Shown: piece by piece, positions 28,277-36,880 of the stretch
How positions within the stretch are numbered: the first letter of the stretch is position 1
Layout: every line of letters starts with the position of its first letter
From: Nostoc commune NIES-4072
GTDB lineage: Bacteria; Cyanobacteriota; Cyanobacteriia; Cyanobacteriales; Nostocaceae
NCBI RefSeq assembly: GCF_003113895.1
Contig: NZ_BDUD01000001.1
Location: 6,686,792 to 6,750,791, forward strand
DNA: 64,000 bases
Reading direction: 5' to 3'
Notes under the pieces: generated by a model
Told to the model about the DNA's origin: nothing
Databases searched by the model: none
The model's input: only the letters and a program-made list of their open reading frames with translations
Made by a program: the position numbers and the translations under genes

Positions 28277-28657
28277 CAATCTACTGAATCCTTAGTAATT
28301 GTAGAAATTAGACCTGAAACAGATAAATTAGTAGAAACTGAAATGGCCGGCGAAAGTGATGAAGTCAAGCGCGAAACTAAAGCGCTGATTGAGGCACTAG
28401 AAAGACGCAGCCAAGCGGAGTCAGCAGGTACTCTCACCCATGAAACTTATTTAAAAGCTGTGCGACAAGCACGAGAATTGATTGAAGGCAGGAAAGTGAA
28501 AGAAAGCGATCGCTTAGAAGACTCTTGGGCGATAATTCAGGATGAAGCTGAGAGAAACTGGCACTTAATGATGAAAGACTTAGTAGACTTCAGCTTTCGC
28601 CTGCAACAAGCGGCTATTGCTGCTTGGGAAACTTTCAATCACCCTTACTCTCGTTAG
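28277..28657 (+). pseudogene. 3' fragment of the small gene split by IS200/IS605
   Basis: About 126 codons, ESLVIVEIRPETDKLVETEM... to ...AAIAAWETFNHPYSR, mostly charged and helical (KRETKALIEALERRSQAES, KAVRQARELIEGRKV). It has no proper start: the only upstream in-frame start codon is a TTG within the transposon's terminal hairpin. It is most simply the remainder of the gene that begins at 26271. No function is recognised. It could still be expressed from a transposon-borne start. Confidence 0.6.
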
Positions 28658-28800
28658 TTCGACGAACCTCTCGCTGTCTTGAATTAAAGTTCAAGTCTGT
28701 TCCTCTCCGAGTTGGCTACGGTGTACACACAGGTTATTGAATTACCCCTCCCTAACCCTCCCCTTTACAAGGGGAGGGAATTAGGTGTTTTAGCTAAATC

Positions 28801-28849
28801 AAAAATTCATCCCACACCGCCCTTCGGGTCGGATATGGGATGAATTTTT
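28801..28849. terminator. Perfect 14-bp stem hairpin
   Basis: AAAAATTCATCCCA pairs fully with TGGGATGAATTTTT around a 21-base loop that itself contains CGCCCTTCGGGTCG. It lies between a plus-strand gene fragment and a minus-strand RHH gene. It could terminate both directions, or it is a dispersed palindromic repeat. Upstream (28742-28784) is a CCCCTCCCTAACCCTCCCC-type palindromic repeat. Confidence 0.55.
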
Positions 28850-28878
28850 GGCTGACGACGAATTGACCCACAACCAAT

Positions 28879-29058
28879 TCAATCCACAGGATTGACAGGG
28901 CAGGGGGTCGATGAGGAGTCAGCATTTTTTGTGTTTGGCAACGTGTCAATAAGTTCATCTATCACTTGAGTCATAGTTTTATCTGCATATTCTGCATATT
29001 CCTTGAGTTTGTTAAATCTGCGCTCAGACATTCTTAGCCGCAATTGTTTATTTTTCAT
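28879..29058 (-). CDS. Small ribbon-helix-helix protein, 59 residues
   Basis: I start it at the ATG at 29058 (MKNKQLRLRMSERRF); an upstream in-frame start adds five residues. The pattern is RHH: strand QLRLRMS, helix RRFNKLKEYAEYAD, helix TMTQVIDELIDTLP. The tail PNTKNADSSS is disordered. It faces away from the tnpB tail at 29076 and ends before a large hairpin. Small RHH genes next to tnpB-type relics may regulate the element, but that is inference. Confidence 0.7.
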   Translation of the reverse strand: MKNKQLRLRMSERRFNKLKEYAEYADKTMTQVIDELIDTLPNTKNADSSSTPCPVNPVD

Positions 29059-29075
29059 ATTAGGTAATAGCAATC

Positions 29076-29267
29076 AATCCAAATGGCACTAGCCAAGAAT
29101 GTTCTAATTGCGGTCACAAAGTTAAAAAGCCGCTATCTCAAAGAATGCACAATTGTCCTGTTTGTCATACTAGTTTGTGCAGGGATTTGAATGCAGCTAT
29201 AAACATCAAGGCGCGTGGGACGCACGCCCTCAAAGCTCAATTAATGTCTTCACAGAAGAGTCATTGA
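29076..29267 (+). pseudogene. tnpB: 3' remnant of a second tnpB
   Basis: A 64-codon tail readable as PNGTSQECSNCGHKVKKP, then MHNCPVCHTSLCRDLNAAINI and KARGTHALKAQLMSSQKSH. It has the CxxC...CxxC zinc ribbon and the RuvC III motif RDLNAAINI of TnpB, and ends at TGA just before a right-end hairpin. The N-terminal 300 or so residues are absent. It differs from the tnpB at 26.9-28.2 kb, so a second element once stood here. Confidence 0.85.
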
Positions 29268-29311
29268 GAAGCCCACACTCACCGTCGATAGGAGTGTGTG
29301 GAGTACGTCAC
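29268..29311 (+). repeat. IS605-type right-end hairpin of the second tnpB remnant
   Basis: GAAGCCCACACTCACC...GAGTGTGTGG followed by AGTACGTCAC. The first 19 bases from TTGAGAAGCCC match the orphan element near 11469-11486. In intact elements this region is both the transposon end and the 3' part of the guide RNA. Confidence 0.7.
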
Positions 29312-29335
29312 TTTTCCCTTTCTAACGTTATTTTG

Positions 29336-29364
29336 GCGATGCCTGCGGCGGGCTACGCCAACGC
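29336..29364. repeat. GCGATGCCTGCGGCGGGCTACGCC-type dispersed palindrome
   Basis: A 29-bp dispersed repeat (GCGATGCCTGCGG to TACGCCAACGC). Close copies lie at 40579-40609 in reverse orientation and at 41371-41400, the latter within the aspartoacylase reading frame. Confidence 0.75.
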
Positions 29365-29690
29365 ATTTGTTGATTCGGTGATCACATTTGTTGATTTAGG
29401 GTTCGCATTTGTTGATTTGGAGTTCGCATTTGTTGATTCGGTGATCACATTTGTTGATTTAGGGTTCGCATTTGTTGATTCGGAGTTCGCATTTGTTGAT
29501 TCGGAGTTCGCATTTGTTGATTCGGTGATCACATTTGTTGATTCGGGGTTCACATTTGTTGATTCGGGGTTCACATTTGTTGATTCGGTGATCACATTTG
29601 TTGATTCGGGGTTCACATTTGTTGATTCGGGGTTCACATTTGTTGATTCGGAGTTCGCATTTGTTGATTCGGAGTTCGCATTTGTTGATA
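29364..29690. repeat. 21-bp minisatellite, 15 full units
   Basis: Fifteen full copies and a partial copy of CATTTGTTGATTCGGNGTTCN. The first 12 bases (CATTTGTTGATT) are invariant, and the remaining nine take a few discrete versions (CGGTGATCA, CGGAGTTCG, CGGGGTTCA, TAGGGTTCG, TGGAGTTCG). Because the unit is 7 codons, both strands stay open across it (FVDSxFx one way, STNxNxE the other). I regard it as non-coding. Confidence 0.92.
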
Positions 29691-29818
29691 CTCTGTGAAT
29701 AAAAGTAAACAAGGCTCAAACTCCTTTTCCCCCTGCCCCCTGCTCCCTGCCCCCTCCTCCCCTCTCTCTTCGTCACGGATAAGATAAAGAGGTAACGTAG
29801 CTCCTCACACAAGTAGCA

Positions 29819-31120
29819 ATGACTTCAACCCTGCGGAAACTTCCTCGTCTTAATACCCCAACCCTGCATCAGTTACCCAATGGTTTGACAATCATAGCGG
29901 AGCAGATGCCAGTTGAAGCTGTAAACCTCAACGTATGGATTAAAGTTGGTTCAGCCGTAGAATCTGATGCCATTAACGGCATGGCTCACTTTTTAGAGCA
30001 CATGATTTTTAAGGGAACAGAACGACTGGCTAGCGGCGAGTTTGAACGTCGGATTGAAGAACGGGGTGCTGTCACCAATGCCGCAACTAGCCAAGATTAT
30101 ACTCATTACTATATAACCACAGCCCCCAAAGATTTTGCCGAGCTTGCTCCACTACAAATAGATGTAGTATCAAATGCGAGTATTCCTGATGATGCTTTTG
30201 AACGGGAGCGATTAGTAGTTTTAGAAGAAATTAGGCGCTCAGAGGATAATCCCCAACGGCGGACATTTCGGCGGGCGATGGAGACAGCCTATGATAAACT
30301 ACCTTATCGCCGTGCAGTATTGGGGCCAGAATCGGTGATTGCCGAACTTAAACCCCAGCAGATGCGAGATTTTCATGCTAGTTGGTATCAACCCCAATCA
30401 ATTACTGCTGTAGCTGTGGGCAATTTGCCTGTGGAAGAATTAATTGCAACCGTTGCTGAAGGATTTACAAAAGCCACTAAAACTCAGTACTCCCCACTCA
30501 GTACAGACGCGATTAATCGCGTCTCTACCCACTCCCCACTCCCCACTGAATCACCATTTACAGAAATTGTCCGTCGAGAATTTGTAGATGAAAGTCTCCA
30601 GCAAGCAAGGCTAGTCATGCTTTGGCGAGTTCCAGGAATGGTTCAGTTAAATCGCACCTATGGACTGGATGTTTTAGCCGGAATTTTGGGACATGGACGG
30701 ACATCAAGACTGGTGAGGGATTTACGAGAAGAACGAGGATTAGTTTCTTCAATTTCTGTGAGCAACATGAGCAATCAGCTGCAAGGGACATTTTATATTT
30801 CAGCTAAATGTGCAGTGGAAAATTTAGCAGAAGTAGAAGATGCGATCGCTCAACATATTCGCACAGTCCAAACCGAATTAGTCACAGAATCAGAAATTGC
30901 CCGTGTGCGGCGGCGAGTAGCAAACAGATTTATTTTTAGCAATGAAACACCAAGCGATCGCACTGGGTTGTATGGTTATTATCAGTCTTTGGTGGGAGAT
31001 TTAGAACCCGCCTTTAATTACCCAGATCATATTCAGAGCCAAAATGCAACTGACTTGATGCAAGCAGCCAAAGAGTATCTTTCCCCAGATGCTTATGGTG
31101 TAGTTGTCGTCAAGCCGTAA
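29819..31120 (+). CDS. M16-family zinc peptidase (processing-peptidase-like)
   Basis: A 433-residue pitrilysin-family peptidase. The inverted zinc motif HFLEH is at MAHFLEHMIFKGTERL, with the distal Glu in the ERLVVLEEIRRSEDNP region, so this is a catalytically complete subunit. The C-terminal half carries the R/Y-type pair (GRTSRLVRDLREERGLVSS, TGLYGYYQ). Related proteins cleave peptides in a clamshell chamber. A stretch around residues 222-245 (TQYSPLSTDAINRVSTHSPL) is not family-like; it is encoded by intergenic-type repeats inserted in frame. Start ATG at 29819. Confidence 0.92.
   Translation: MTSTLRKLPRLNTPTLHQLPNGLTIIAEQMPVEAVNLNVWIKVGSAVESDAINGMAHFLEHMIFKGTERLASGEFERRIEERGAVTNAATSQDYTHYYITTAPKDFAELAPLQIDVVSNASIPDDAFERERLVVLEEIRRSEDNPQRRTFRRAMETAYDKLPYRRAVLGPESVIAELKPQQMRDFHASWYQPQSITAVAVGNLPVEELIATVAEGFTKATKTQYSPLSTDAINRVSTHSPLPTESPFTEIVRREFVDESLQQARLVMLWRVPGMVQLNRTYGLDVLAGILGHGRTSRLVRDLREERGLVSSISVSNMSNQLQGTFYISAKCAVENLAEVEDAIAQHIRTVQTELVTESEIARVRRRVANRFIFSNETPSDRTGLYGYYQSLVGDLEPAFNYPDHIQSQNATDLMQAAKEYLSPDAYGVVVVKP
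30484..30549. repeat. In-frame repeat insertion inside the M16 peptidase gene
   Basis: Sixty-six bases made of CAGTACTCCCCACT repeats around the palindrome GACGCGATTAATCGCGTC, plus ACTCCCC heptads. The palindrome family (AGACGCGAt..aTCGCGTCT) also appears between the two glycosyltransferases near 46100-46138. The insertion keeps the frame. Confidence 0.75.
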
Positions 31121-31226
31121 ATTAAAAATTAAAAATGGGGCATTGGGCATTGGGCATTGGTAATTAATCAATAATTCTTCTTCCCCTGCTCCCCCTGCTC
31201 CCTCATCCCCACTCCCCAATTTAATC

Positions 31227-32087
31227 ATGTGGACTAAAATCGATGCTCAAATTACCCAGGTGACTGGCGAAAAATTTCAGAGTCAGCAACGGCGATCGGT
31301 TGGTGGCGGATGCATCAACCAAGGTTATGCTATTTCTAATGGTGAGATAACCTACTTCCTTAAGATTAACCAAGCATCCCAAGCTGCGATGTTTGAGGCT
31401 GAGGCAATGGGTTTAAAGGAAATGCTAGCAACAGCTAGTATTCGCGTCCCCAAACCTATTTGTTGGGGTGTAGCTGACAATTCTAGCTACATCGTGCTGG
31501 AATGGTTAGAACTCGGTAACGGTAACAGCAATTCCTGGGAAGAGATGGGGCGCAAGTTGGCGGCGATGCACAAAGCTAGCAGTAGCCAAGGTTTTGGTTG
31601 GGAAATTAACAATACCATTGGTTCCACACCCCAAATCAATACTTGGACAGCAGAGTGGACAGAATTTTATATTAAACATCGCCTGGGTTATCAATTTCAA
31701 TTGGCAAGGCGAAAGGGAGGAAATTTCCCCTCTTCAGAAAAATTACTAGCAGCAATCCCTGAACTAATGGCGCATCAGGTGCAACCTTCTTTAGTACATG
31801 GCGATTTATGGGGCGGAAATGCTGGGTGTACTAACTCAGGAGAACCAGTAATTTTTGATCCTGCAACTTATTTTGGCGATCGCGAAGTTGATATTGCCAT
31901 GACAGAATTATTTGGTGGATTCCCCGCAGCATTTTACCAAGGTTATAACAAAGTCTTTCCCCTAGATCCAGGCTATGAGCAAAGAAAAACCCTCTATAAC
32001 CTCTATCACATTTTGAATCACTTCAATTTATTTGGCAGCAGTTATTCTTCCCAAGCCAACCGAATGATTGACCAAATTTTGCGCTAA
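31227..32087 (+). CDS. Fructosamine kinase family protein
   Basis: A 286-residue member of the fructosamine-3-kinase/ketosamine kinase family, an APH-like kinase fold that phosphorylates sugar adducts on protein amines so they fall off (deglycation). Motifs: RRSVGGGCINQGYAI (nucleotide loop), YFLKINQ (invariant Lys), VLEWLELG (hinge), SLVHGDLWGGN (catalytic Asp and Asn) and VIFDPATYFGDREVDIAM (metal-binding Asp). Length is standard. It follows the M16 gene after about 100 bp of GGGCATT-type repeats and so may be separately transcribed. Confidence 0.92.
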   Translation: MWTKIDAQITQVTGEKFQSQQRRSVGGGCINQGYAISNGEITYFLKINQASQAAMFEAEAMGLKEMLATASIRVPKPICWGVADNSSYIVLEWLELGNGNSNSWEEMGRKLAAMHKASSSQGFGWEINNTIGSTPQINTWTAEWTEFYIKHRLGYQFQLARRKGGNFPSSEKLLAAIPELMAHQVQPSLVHGDLWGGNAGCTNSGEPVIFDPATYFGDREVDIAMTELFGGFPAAFYQGYNKVFPLDPGYEQRKTLYNLYHILNHFNLFGSSYSSQANRMIDQILR

Positions 32088-32159
32088 CCACAACTTTGCG
32101 TACCTCCGCGCTTCCCTTTGCGTTCCTCTGCGTTTAAATTTCCCCCCTCAATTCCCCCC

Positions 32160-32465
32160 TCAATTCCTCACCATCACCCCCAAAGCCAATATACCCAAAA
32201 TCGTCATCAATCCCGCCGGCATAAACTTGCGTGTTTTAGCCAGTCGAACTGCAAAAACAACTACCAAAACACCAGTAACTATCACCGCTAAAATCGACCC
32301 CCAGCTTTGCCCCTGAAGTTGAAAGTAAGCCGCTAGCAATAGTAATAAACCGCTAATGCTACCACTTAAAAGTGAAACCTTACTTCTAGCCTGAATATAG
32401 CCCATAATGCCACCAGCGATCGCTAATATGCCGTAGGCAAAAGCAGCAATTATACTTAAATTCAT
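32160..32465 (-). CDS. TMEM14-family small membrane protein
   Basis: A 101-residue integral membrane protein with four hydrophobic helices: IIAAFAYGILAIAGGIMGY, VSLLSGSISGLLLLLAAY, SILAVIVTGVLVVVFAVRLA and PAGLMTILGILALGV. The GG-rich first helix and the KTRKFMPAG turn before the last helix are typical of the TMEM14 family. The plant members include the chloroplast fatty-acid exporter FAX1. A lipid or small-molecule transport role is therefore possible but not shown. Confidence 0.87.
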   Translation of the reverse strand: MNLSIIAAFAYGILAIAGGIMGYIQARSKVSLLSGSISGLLLLLAAYFQLQGQSWGSILAVIVTGVLVVVFAVRLAKTRKFMPAGLMTILGILALGVMVRN

Positions 32466-32552
32466 TGTTACAACCTATGTAGACTTTGACTTTACTGCCA
32501 GTGTCAGCAGACAATTTACCATAGCTATTTAGCTATACCACACAGTTAATTG

Positions 32553-33899
32553 ATGGATAATCAAGCGATGCCAATAGCAAGTACTTCCTCATATACAAAG
32601 GTTCAATATCTCCAGCGCCAAGCAGCCTCACTTTTACTGTACCAGTCTGTTCTGCAAGGCGAAGTGGGGATGGCATTTCTGGAACTGTTGCAAGCTATAC
32701 GTTACACTGATGCCGATGCCCGGGGTTGTCTGCAAGCCTACGGTAGTTACTTCCACGCTTTGGCTGCTAAAAATCAAAATTGGGAAGACTATTTAATTAC
32801 TCAAATTCTCTTCTCTGATAATCCTTTTACAAAGCTGGCCCAAGTGCAAGAATTCGAGGATTTACCCCCAGCAATAGTCGCAGCAGTTCGGCATGATTTA
32901 CAAGTATTGCAAAGTCTCTATGAATGTAGCAGCGCTTCTTTAAGTGAGTGGATACAAGGCGTGGCGCACATGCCGATTTCGCCAGTAGTGTGGTATAAAG
33001 AGCAAGAATTGGTAGGAGGAGAGACATTCGCTACATATCTACAAGAGTTAGATAATTGGGGTGATGCTGTAGAAGAGTTAGCGGCTTATTATCGGCAATG
33101 TGGCTCTGGTTTATTTGCAGAATATCGCGCTTTACGTTGGCAAGCTGGGCAGTTTATCGGTATTCGGTATTCTGATCCAATTAAGCTGAGTGCGCTTGTA
33201 GGTTATGAGTCTCAAAAAGATGCTTTGCTGAAAAATACAGAGTTTTTATTATCAGGAGAGATGGCACTGCATGTATTACTTTACGGTAGTCGGGGTTCTG
33301 GCAAATCTTCTTTAGTAAAATCTTTGTTGAATGAATATAGTAATCGCAGCCTCCGCTTATTGGAAGTGGCAAAATCTGATTTAAAAGACTTACCAAAAAT
33401 CGTGGAACATTTACGAGGAGTGTCACAAAAATTTATCATCTTTGTTGATGATCTTTCCTTTGAAGAAGATGATGATGCCTTTAAAGCGCTCAAGGTAGTT
33501 TTAGAAGGTAATTTAACCGCACGACCACAAAATGTAGTTGTGTATGCTACTTCCAATCGCCGCCACCTAATTCGGGAGTTTTTTGTGGATAGACCTACTC
33601 CTAAGGATAACGAAGAAATCCATGCTTGGGATACGATGCAGGAGAAGCTTTCGTTTAGCGATCGCTTTGGTTTAACCTTGACCTTTGAACCAGCCGATCA
33701 AAAAACTTATTTAAAAATTGTACAACATCTAGCCAAGCAAGCTGAAATTAATATTACCCAAGAAGATTTAGAATTTCAAGCATTACAATGGGCAACTCGC
33801 CACAACGGTCGTTCTGGACGCACAGCACGGCAGTTTGTAGATTTTTTAAAAGCAGATTTAAGACTTTTTGGTACAAAGAACAATGCACCCAGCAATTAA
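32553..33899 (+). CDS. DUF815 P-loop ATPase
   Basis: A 448-residue AAA-type ATPase of the DUF815 family. An N-terminal helical part of about 200 residues precedes the ATPase. Walker A is YGSRGSGKSSLVKSLL and Walker B is KFIIFVDDLSFEEDDDAF. Sensor-1 is VVVYATSNRRHLIREFFVDR, and a DRFGLTLTFEPADQKTYL segment follows. I start at the ATG at 32553; the TTG three bases upstream is less likely. The family's function is unknown. The next gene begins 48 bases after its stop on the same strand, so it may belong to the TerB-C/BrxD-like group that follows. Confidence 0.88.
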   Translation: MDNQAMPIASTSSYTKVQYLQRQAASLLLYQSVLQGEVGMAFLELLQAIRYTDADARGCLQAYGSYFHALAAKNQNWEDYLITQILFSDNPFTKLAQVQEFEDLPPAIVAAVRHDLQVLQSLYECSSASLSEWIQGVAHMPISPVVWYKEQELVGGETFATYLQELDNWGDAVEELAAYYRQCGSGLFAEYRALRWQAGQFIGIRYSDPIKLSALVGYESQKDALLKNTEFLLSGEMALHVLLYGSRGSGKSSLVKSLLNEYSNRSLRLLEVAKSDLKDLPKIVEHLRGVSQKFIIFVDDLSFEEDDDAFKALKVVLEGNLTARPQNVVVYATSNRRHLIREFFVDRPTPKDNEEIHAWDTMQEKLSFSDRFGLTLTFEPADQKTYLKIVQHLAKQAEINITQEDLEFQALQWATRHNGRSGRTARQFVDFLKADLRLFGTKNNAPSN

Positions 33900-33947
33900 T
33901 ATTAAGCATTTTCCTATGTGTATTTTAATAACAAATTACTAATTACT

Positions 33948-35285
33948 ATGAGAGCTACTTTTTCTGATAATTTAACTACGCTAAAAACCAGCAATATGCA
34001 ATCAGTAATGATCAGCAATCGATTTATACTAGGGATAGTTGCCTTTAGTGTGAGTTTTGGTCTTAGCCTCGTCCCAAACTGGGATTTTAATAAAGCCTTT
34101 CTCACAGGTTTAATTACAGCCGTTACTATCTATGCAACAGCATTGTTTGTAGATAAGCGACGCAGAAATTATGAAATGTTTATTTTAGGTTCTATCCACA
34201 AACGAATTAAAGAAATGGAGGGTTTAAAGGCTCGTGTAGTCAGAGAAATTAATCAAATCGAAGAACATCATAATTTATTATATGCAGAGTCACAACAACT
34301 GCAAAATCAAGTAACAGAAAGCCGTAACCAAAGAGAGAGTTTACATCGAGAATTAAGAACATTTACCGGACAGAAAAAGCAATTAGAAACTGAAATTAAT
34401 AGCCTGCAAACTGAAGTTAATAACTTGCAGAAAAATATAACAGAATTGAACAATGCTTTTTCCGTCCTCACAGCAGAAAAGCGCCGTCTAGAGTCGAATT
34501 GTAATGCATCTCGTAGTGAAATCACCCATTTGCAAAGTCAAATTTCTGAACTCCAGCAAGAAAAACAAGAAATTGAAAGTAATTTAACTCTTTTAGGCAG
34601 ACTCAAACCCCAATTAGAAGAAAAATTATACGAATTGCGAATTGCAATTCAAGAGCTAGAAGTTGAGACAACCCAAAAAAATCAATTGTTAGTAGCGGCA
34701 AAAGCCGAAAGAGAAAATATCCAAGCTATCCTAGATTCTTCACGAACCCAAATCGCAGAACATAAAGCTGAATTACAGCAGTTGCAAGAGCAAGTTTCAT
34801 TATTGCAAGAAGAACGAGATTCCTTACAAAATCAAGTATGGGAATTACTACAACAAACAGAAACATTCAATTCAGAACATTTGTCTGATAATTCCCATGA
34901 AGATGATAATGAATTGTTTCCGTTTTCTGAGATAATCGAAACTACAGCAATCATCAACAATTCAGAAGCTGATACATCAGAAAGTTTACCTGAAGAATGG
35001 ACTAATTTTTTAGAAAATCTCCCAGTATACGAACTAGAAGTATTAAAAGCTATAGTTGAACAAGATAATCCTAATACTGCTATTAAAAAAATTGCTGAAG
35101 CAAACATTACTATGCCAAATTTGTTAATCGATTCTATAAATGAACGAGCAAATGATACTATTGGTGAATTAATAATTGATTCAAATTCAGAAATTCCAGA
35201 AGTTTACCCTGAATATATGACGCATGTCAAAAGAATAATTGCAATGTATGAAGACCGAATAGCTAGACATGCTTCGTCAAATTAA
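33948..35285 (+). CDS. Membrane-anchored coiled-coil protein with TerB-C-like C-terminal domain
   Basis: A 445-residue protein from the ATG at 33948. Two hydrophobic helices (FILGIVAFSVSFGLSLVP and AFLTGLITAVTIYATALFV) are followed by a long coiled coil (about residues 70-310), rich in Gln, Glu and Leu heptads. The C-terminal 100 residues (VYELEVLKAIVEQDNPNTAI, MPNLLIDSINERANDTIGE, EVYPEYMTHVKRII) resemble the TerB-C domain, known from predicted Ter-linked stress and phage-response systems. The coiled coil would hold that domain away from the membrane. The BrxD-like ATPase follows after a 209-bp gap. The TerB-C call is by recalled pattern and is moderately sure. Confidence 0.65.
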   Translation: MRATFSDNLTTLKTSNMQSVMISNRFILGIVAFSVSFGLSLVPNWDFNKAFLTGLITAVTIYATALFVDKRRRNYEMFILGSIHKRIKEMEGLKARVVREINQIEEHHNLLYAESQQLQNQVTESRNQRESLHRELRTFTGQKKQLETEINSLQTEVNNLQKNITELNNAFSVLTAEKRRLESNCNASRSEITHLQSQISELQQEKQEIESNLTLLGRLKPQLEEKLYELRIAIQELEVETTQKNQLLVAAKAERENIQAILDSSRTQIAEHKAELQQLQEQVSLLQEERDSLQNQVWELLQQTETFNSEHLSDNSHEDDNELFPFSEIIETTAIINNSEADTSESLPEEWTNFLENLPVYELEVLKAIVEQDNPNTAIKKIAEANITMPNLLIDSINERANDTIGELIIDSNSEIPEVYPEYMTHVKRIIAMYEDRIARHASSN

Positions 35286-35494
35286 ATTATTATTGCCGTC
35301 GTCAGATTAGTAGTAAGGTGAGTATGTACCTTATACCAATTCTCTATGAAGATGCATAGAATATTAAACGAACCGCCAAGAACGCCAAGAACGCCAAGAA
35401 TAGAGAGTTACTTATTTAGTGCAGCTTCACATTAAATTGGTATTAGCTAACTTACTGTGTGCTTCTGTGTTTAGAATAAAGTGAAGTGTAATAC

Positions 35495-36823
35495 ATGGCA
35501 AAGCTCAAAATCTCGAAAAAAATCTCCACTGCTTTAATCAATTCCCTTGGTGCTGGGGTAGTACCAAGAGTGGGAGTTGAATATATAGCAGTAGGCCGAG
35601 AAAAAGAACTCAAAAGCCTATTACAAAATCTTGATGATATTGGAGAAGGTGTAGCAGCATTTCGCTTCATAATTGGTAACTACGGTTCTGGTAAAAGTTT
35701 TTTATTGCAACTAATACGTAACCGGGCTATGGAGCAAGGTTTTGTAGTAGCTGATGCTGATTTATCCCCTGAACGCCGATTAGCTGGAAGCAGCAATGAA
35801 GGTGTAGCTACCTATCGAGAATTAATGAGCCACCTAGCTACAAAAACTCGTCCTGATGGTGGTGCTTTAGTCTCGATTTTAGAAGGATGGATTAATAAAA
35901 TTCAACAAGAAGTGGTTAAAGAAACGGAAATGCGTCCGAATGACGATGGTTTTGATGACCAAGTTGAATCGAAAATTAGGGAAGTAGTTCAGTATATTGA
36001 AGGCTTAGTTCACGGTTTTGATTTTGGTAGCGTGATTATTGCTTATTGGCGTGGCTACCGATTGGATGATGATAATTTAAAAAATGCGGCAATGCGCTGG
36101 TTGCGCGGAGAATTTACTACTAAAGTTGAGGCAAAAGCAGCTTTAGGAGTGCGCGTTATTATTGATGATGATAGTTGGTATGACTATATAAAATTGTTTG
36201 CGAAATTTGTCGCTGAAATTGGCTATAAAGGACTGTTAATTTTAGTTGATGAAGCTGTACATTTATATCAAATATCTACTACAGTCACGCGGGAAAAGAA
36301 TTATAATCGACTCCTGGCAATGTTTAACGACACCATGCAATGTAAAGCAGAACATCTTGGCATTGTCGTTGGTGGAACAACCAAGTTTTTAGAAGACCCC
36401 AAACGAGGACTTTTTGCAGACCAAGCTTGGCAAAGACGCACAAAAGAAAGCCGTTTTGTTGCACAAGCTAATGTTCAGGAACATTTAGGCCCAGTGATTC
36501 GGCTAAATCCGTTGAGTGAAGCAGAAATTTTGACGCTTCTGCAACGTTTAGCTGAAATTCATGCACTCAATTTTGGCTATGAACAGACTTTGACAAATCG
36601 TGAGTTGAAAGAGTTTGTGCAAGAAATTATTAATCGCTTGGGTGCAGAAGCATTACTGACACCAGGGGAAATTGTGCGAGATTTTATGAGTGTGCTGAAT
36701 ATTCTTCACCAAAATCCAGGAATTGCGTTTGGTGAATTAATTCATGGCTCTAAATTTAAACCTACTGCTATGGGTAAAGACGCAGATGTGGATGAGGATG
36801 GCGCAGCAGAATTTAGTTTGTGA
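35495..36823 (+). CDS. BrxD-like / DUF2791 P-loop ATPase
   Basis: A 442-residue ATP-binding protein of the BREX BrxD (DUF2791) family. It opens ISTALINSLGAGVVPRVGVEYIAVGREKE, a short hallmark region; Walker A is FIIGNYGSGKSFLLQLIRN and Walker B is LLILVDEAVHLYQIS. Sensor-like GIVVGGTTKFLEDPKRGLF follows. The C-terminal helical part (LLTPGEIVRDFMSVLNILHQN) resembles the winged-helix end of ORC/BrxD ATPases. Related ATPases occur in BREX phage defence and with TerB-C genes. None of the core BREX genes (pglX, pglZ, brxC, brxL) is in the window. The role is probably DNA-associated. Confidence 0.87.
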   Translation: MAKLKISKKISTALINSLGAGVVPRVGVEYIAVGREKELKSLLQNLDDIGEGVAAFRFIIGNYGSGKSFLLQLIRNRAMEQGFVVADADLSPERRLAGSSNEGVATYRELMSHLATKTRPDGGALVSILEGWINKIQQEVVKETEMRPNDDGFDDQVESKIREVVQYIEGLVHGFDFGSVIIAYWRGYRLDDDNLKNAAMRWLRGEFTTKVEAKAALGVRVIIDDDSWYDYIKLFAKFVAEIGYKGLLILVDEAVHLYQISTTVTREKNYNRLLAMFNDTMQCKAEHLGIVVGGTTKFLEDPKRGLFADQAWQRRTKESRFVAQANVQEHLGPVIRLNPLSEAEILTLLQRLAEIHALNFGYEQTLTNRELKEFVQEIINRLGAEALLTPGEIVRDFMSVLNILHQNPGIAFGELIHGSKFKPTAMGKDADVDEDGAAEFSL

Positions 36824-36880
36824 TTAATGATGAAGACACTGAACTAGAAGAACAAGCAAATTACTCTACGAAGCGCAAAA

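Noticed and set aside
29364..29690. Possible CRISPR array
   Set aside because: Units are head-to-tail with no unique spacers of constant length, the period of 21 bp is too short, and there are no cas genes in the window. The 51.5 kb array fails for the same reasons.
29177..29812. Long open frames on both strands across the 29.4-29.7 kb array
   Set aside because: They are open only because the 21-bp unit is seven codons long; the translations are pure heptapeptide repeats with no folded domain or ribosome site.
32553..36823. Complete BREX system
   Set aside because: Only a BrxD-like ATPase is present; no PglX, PglZ, BrxC or BrxL homologue is in the window.
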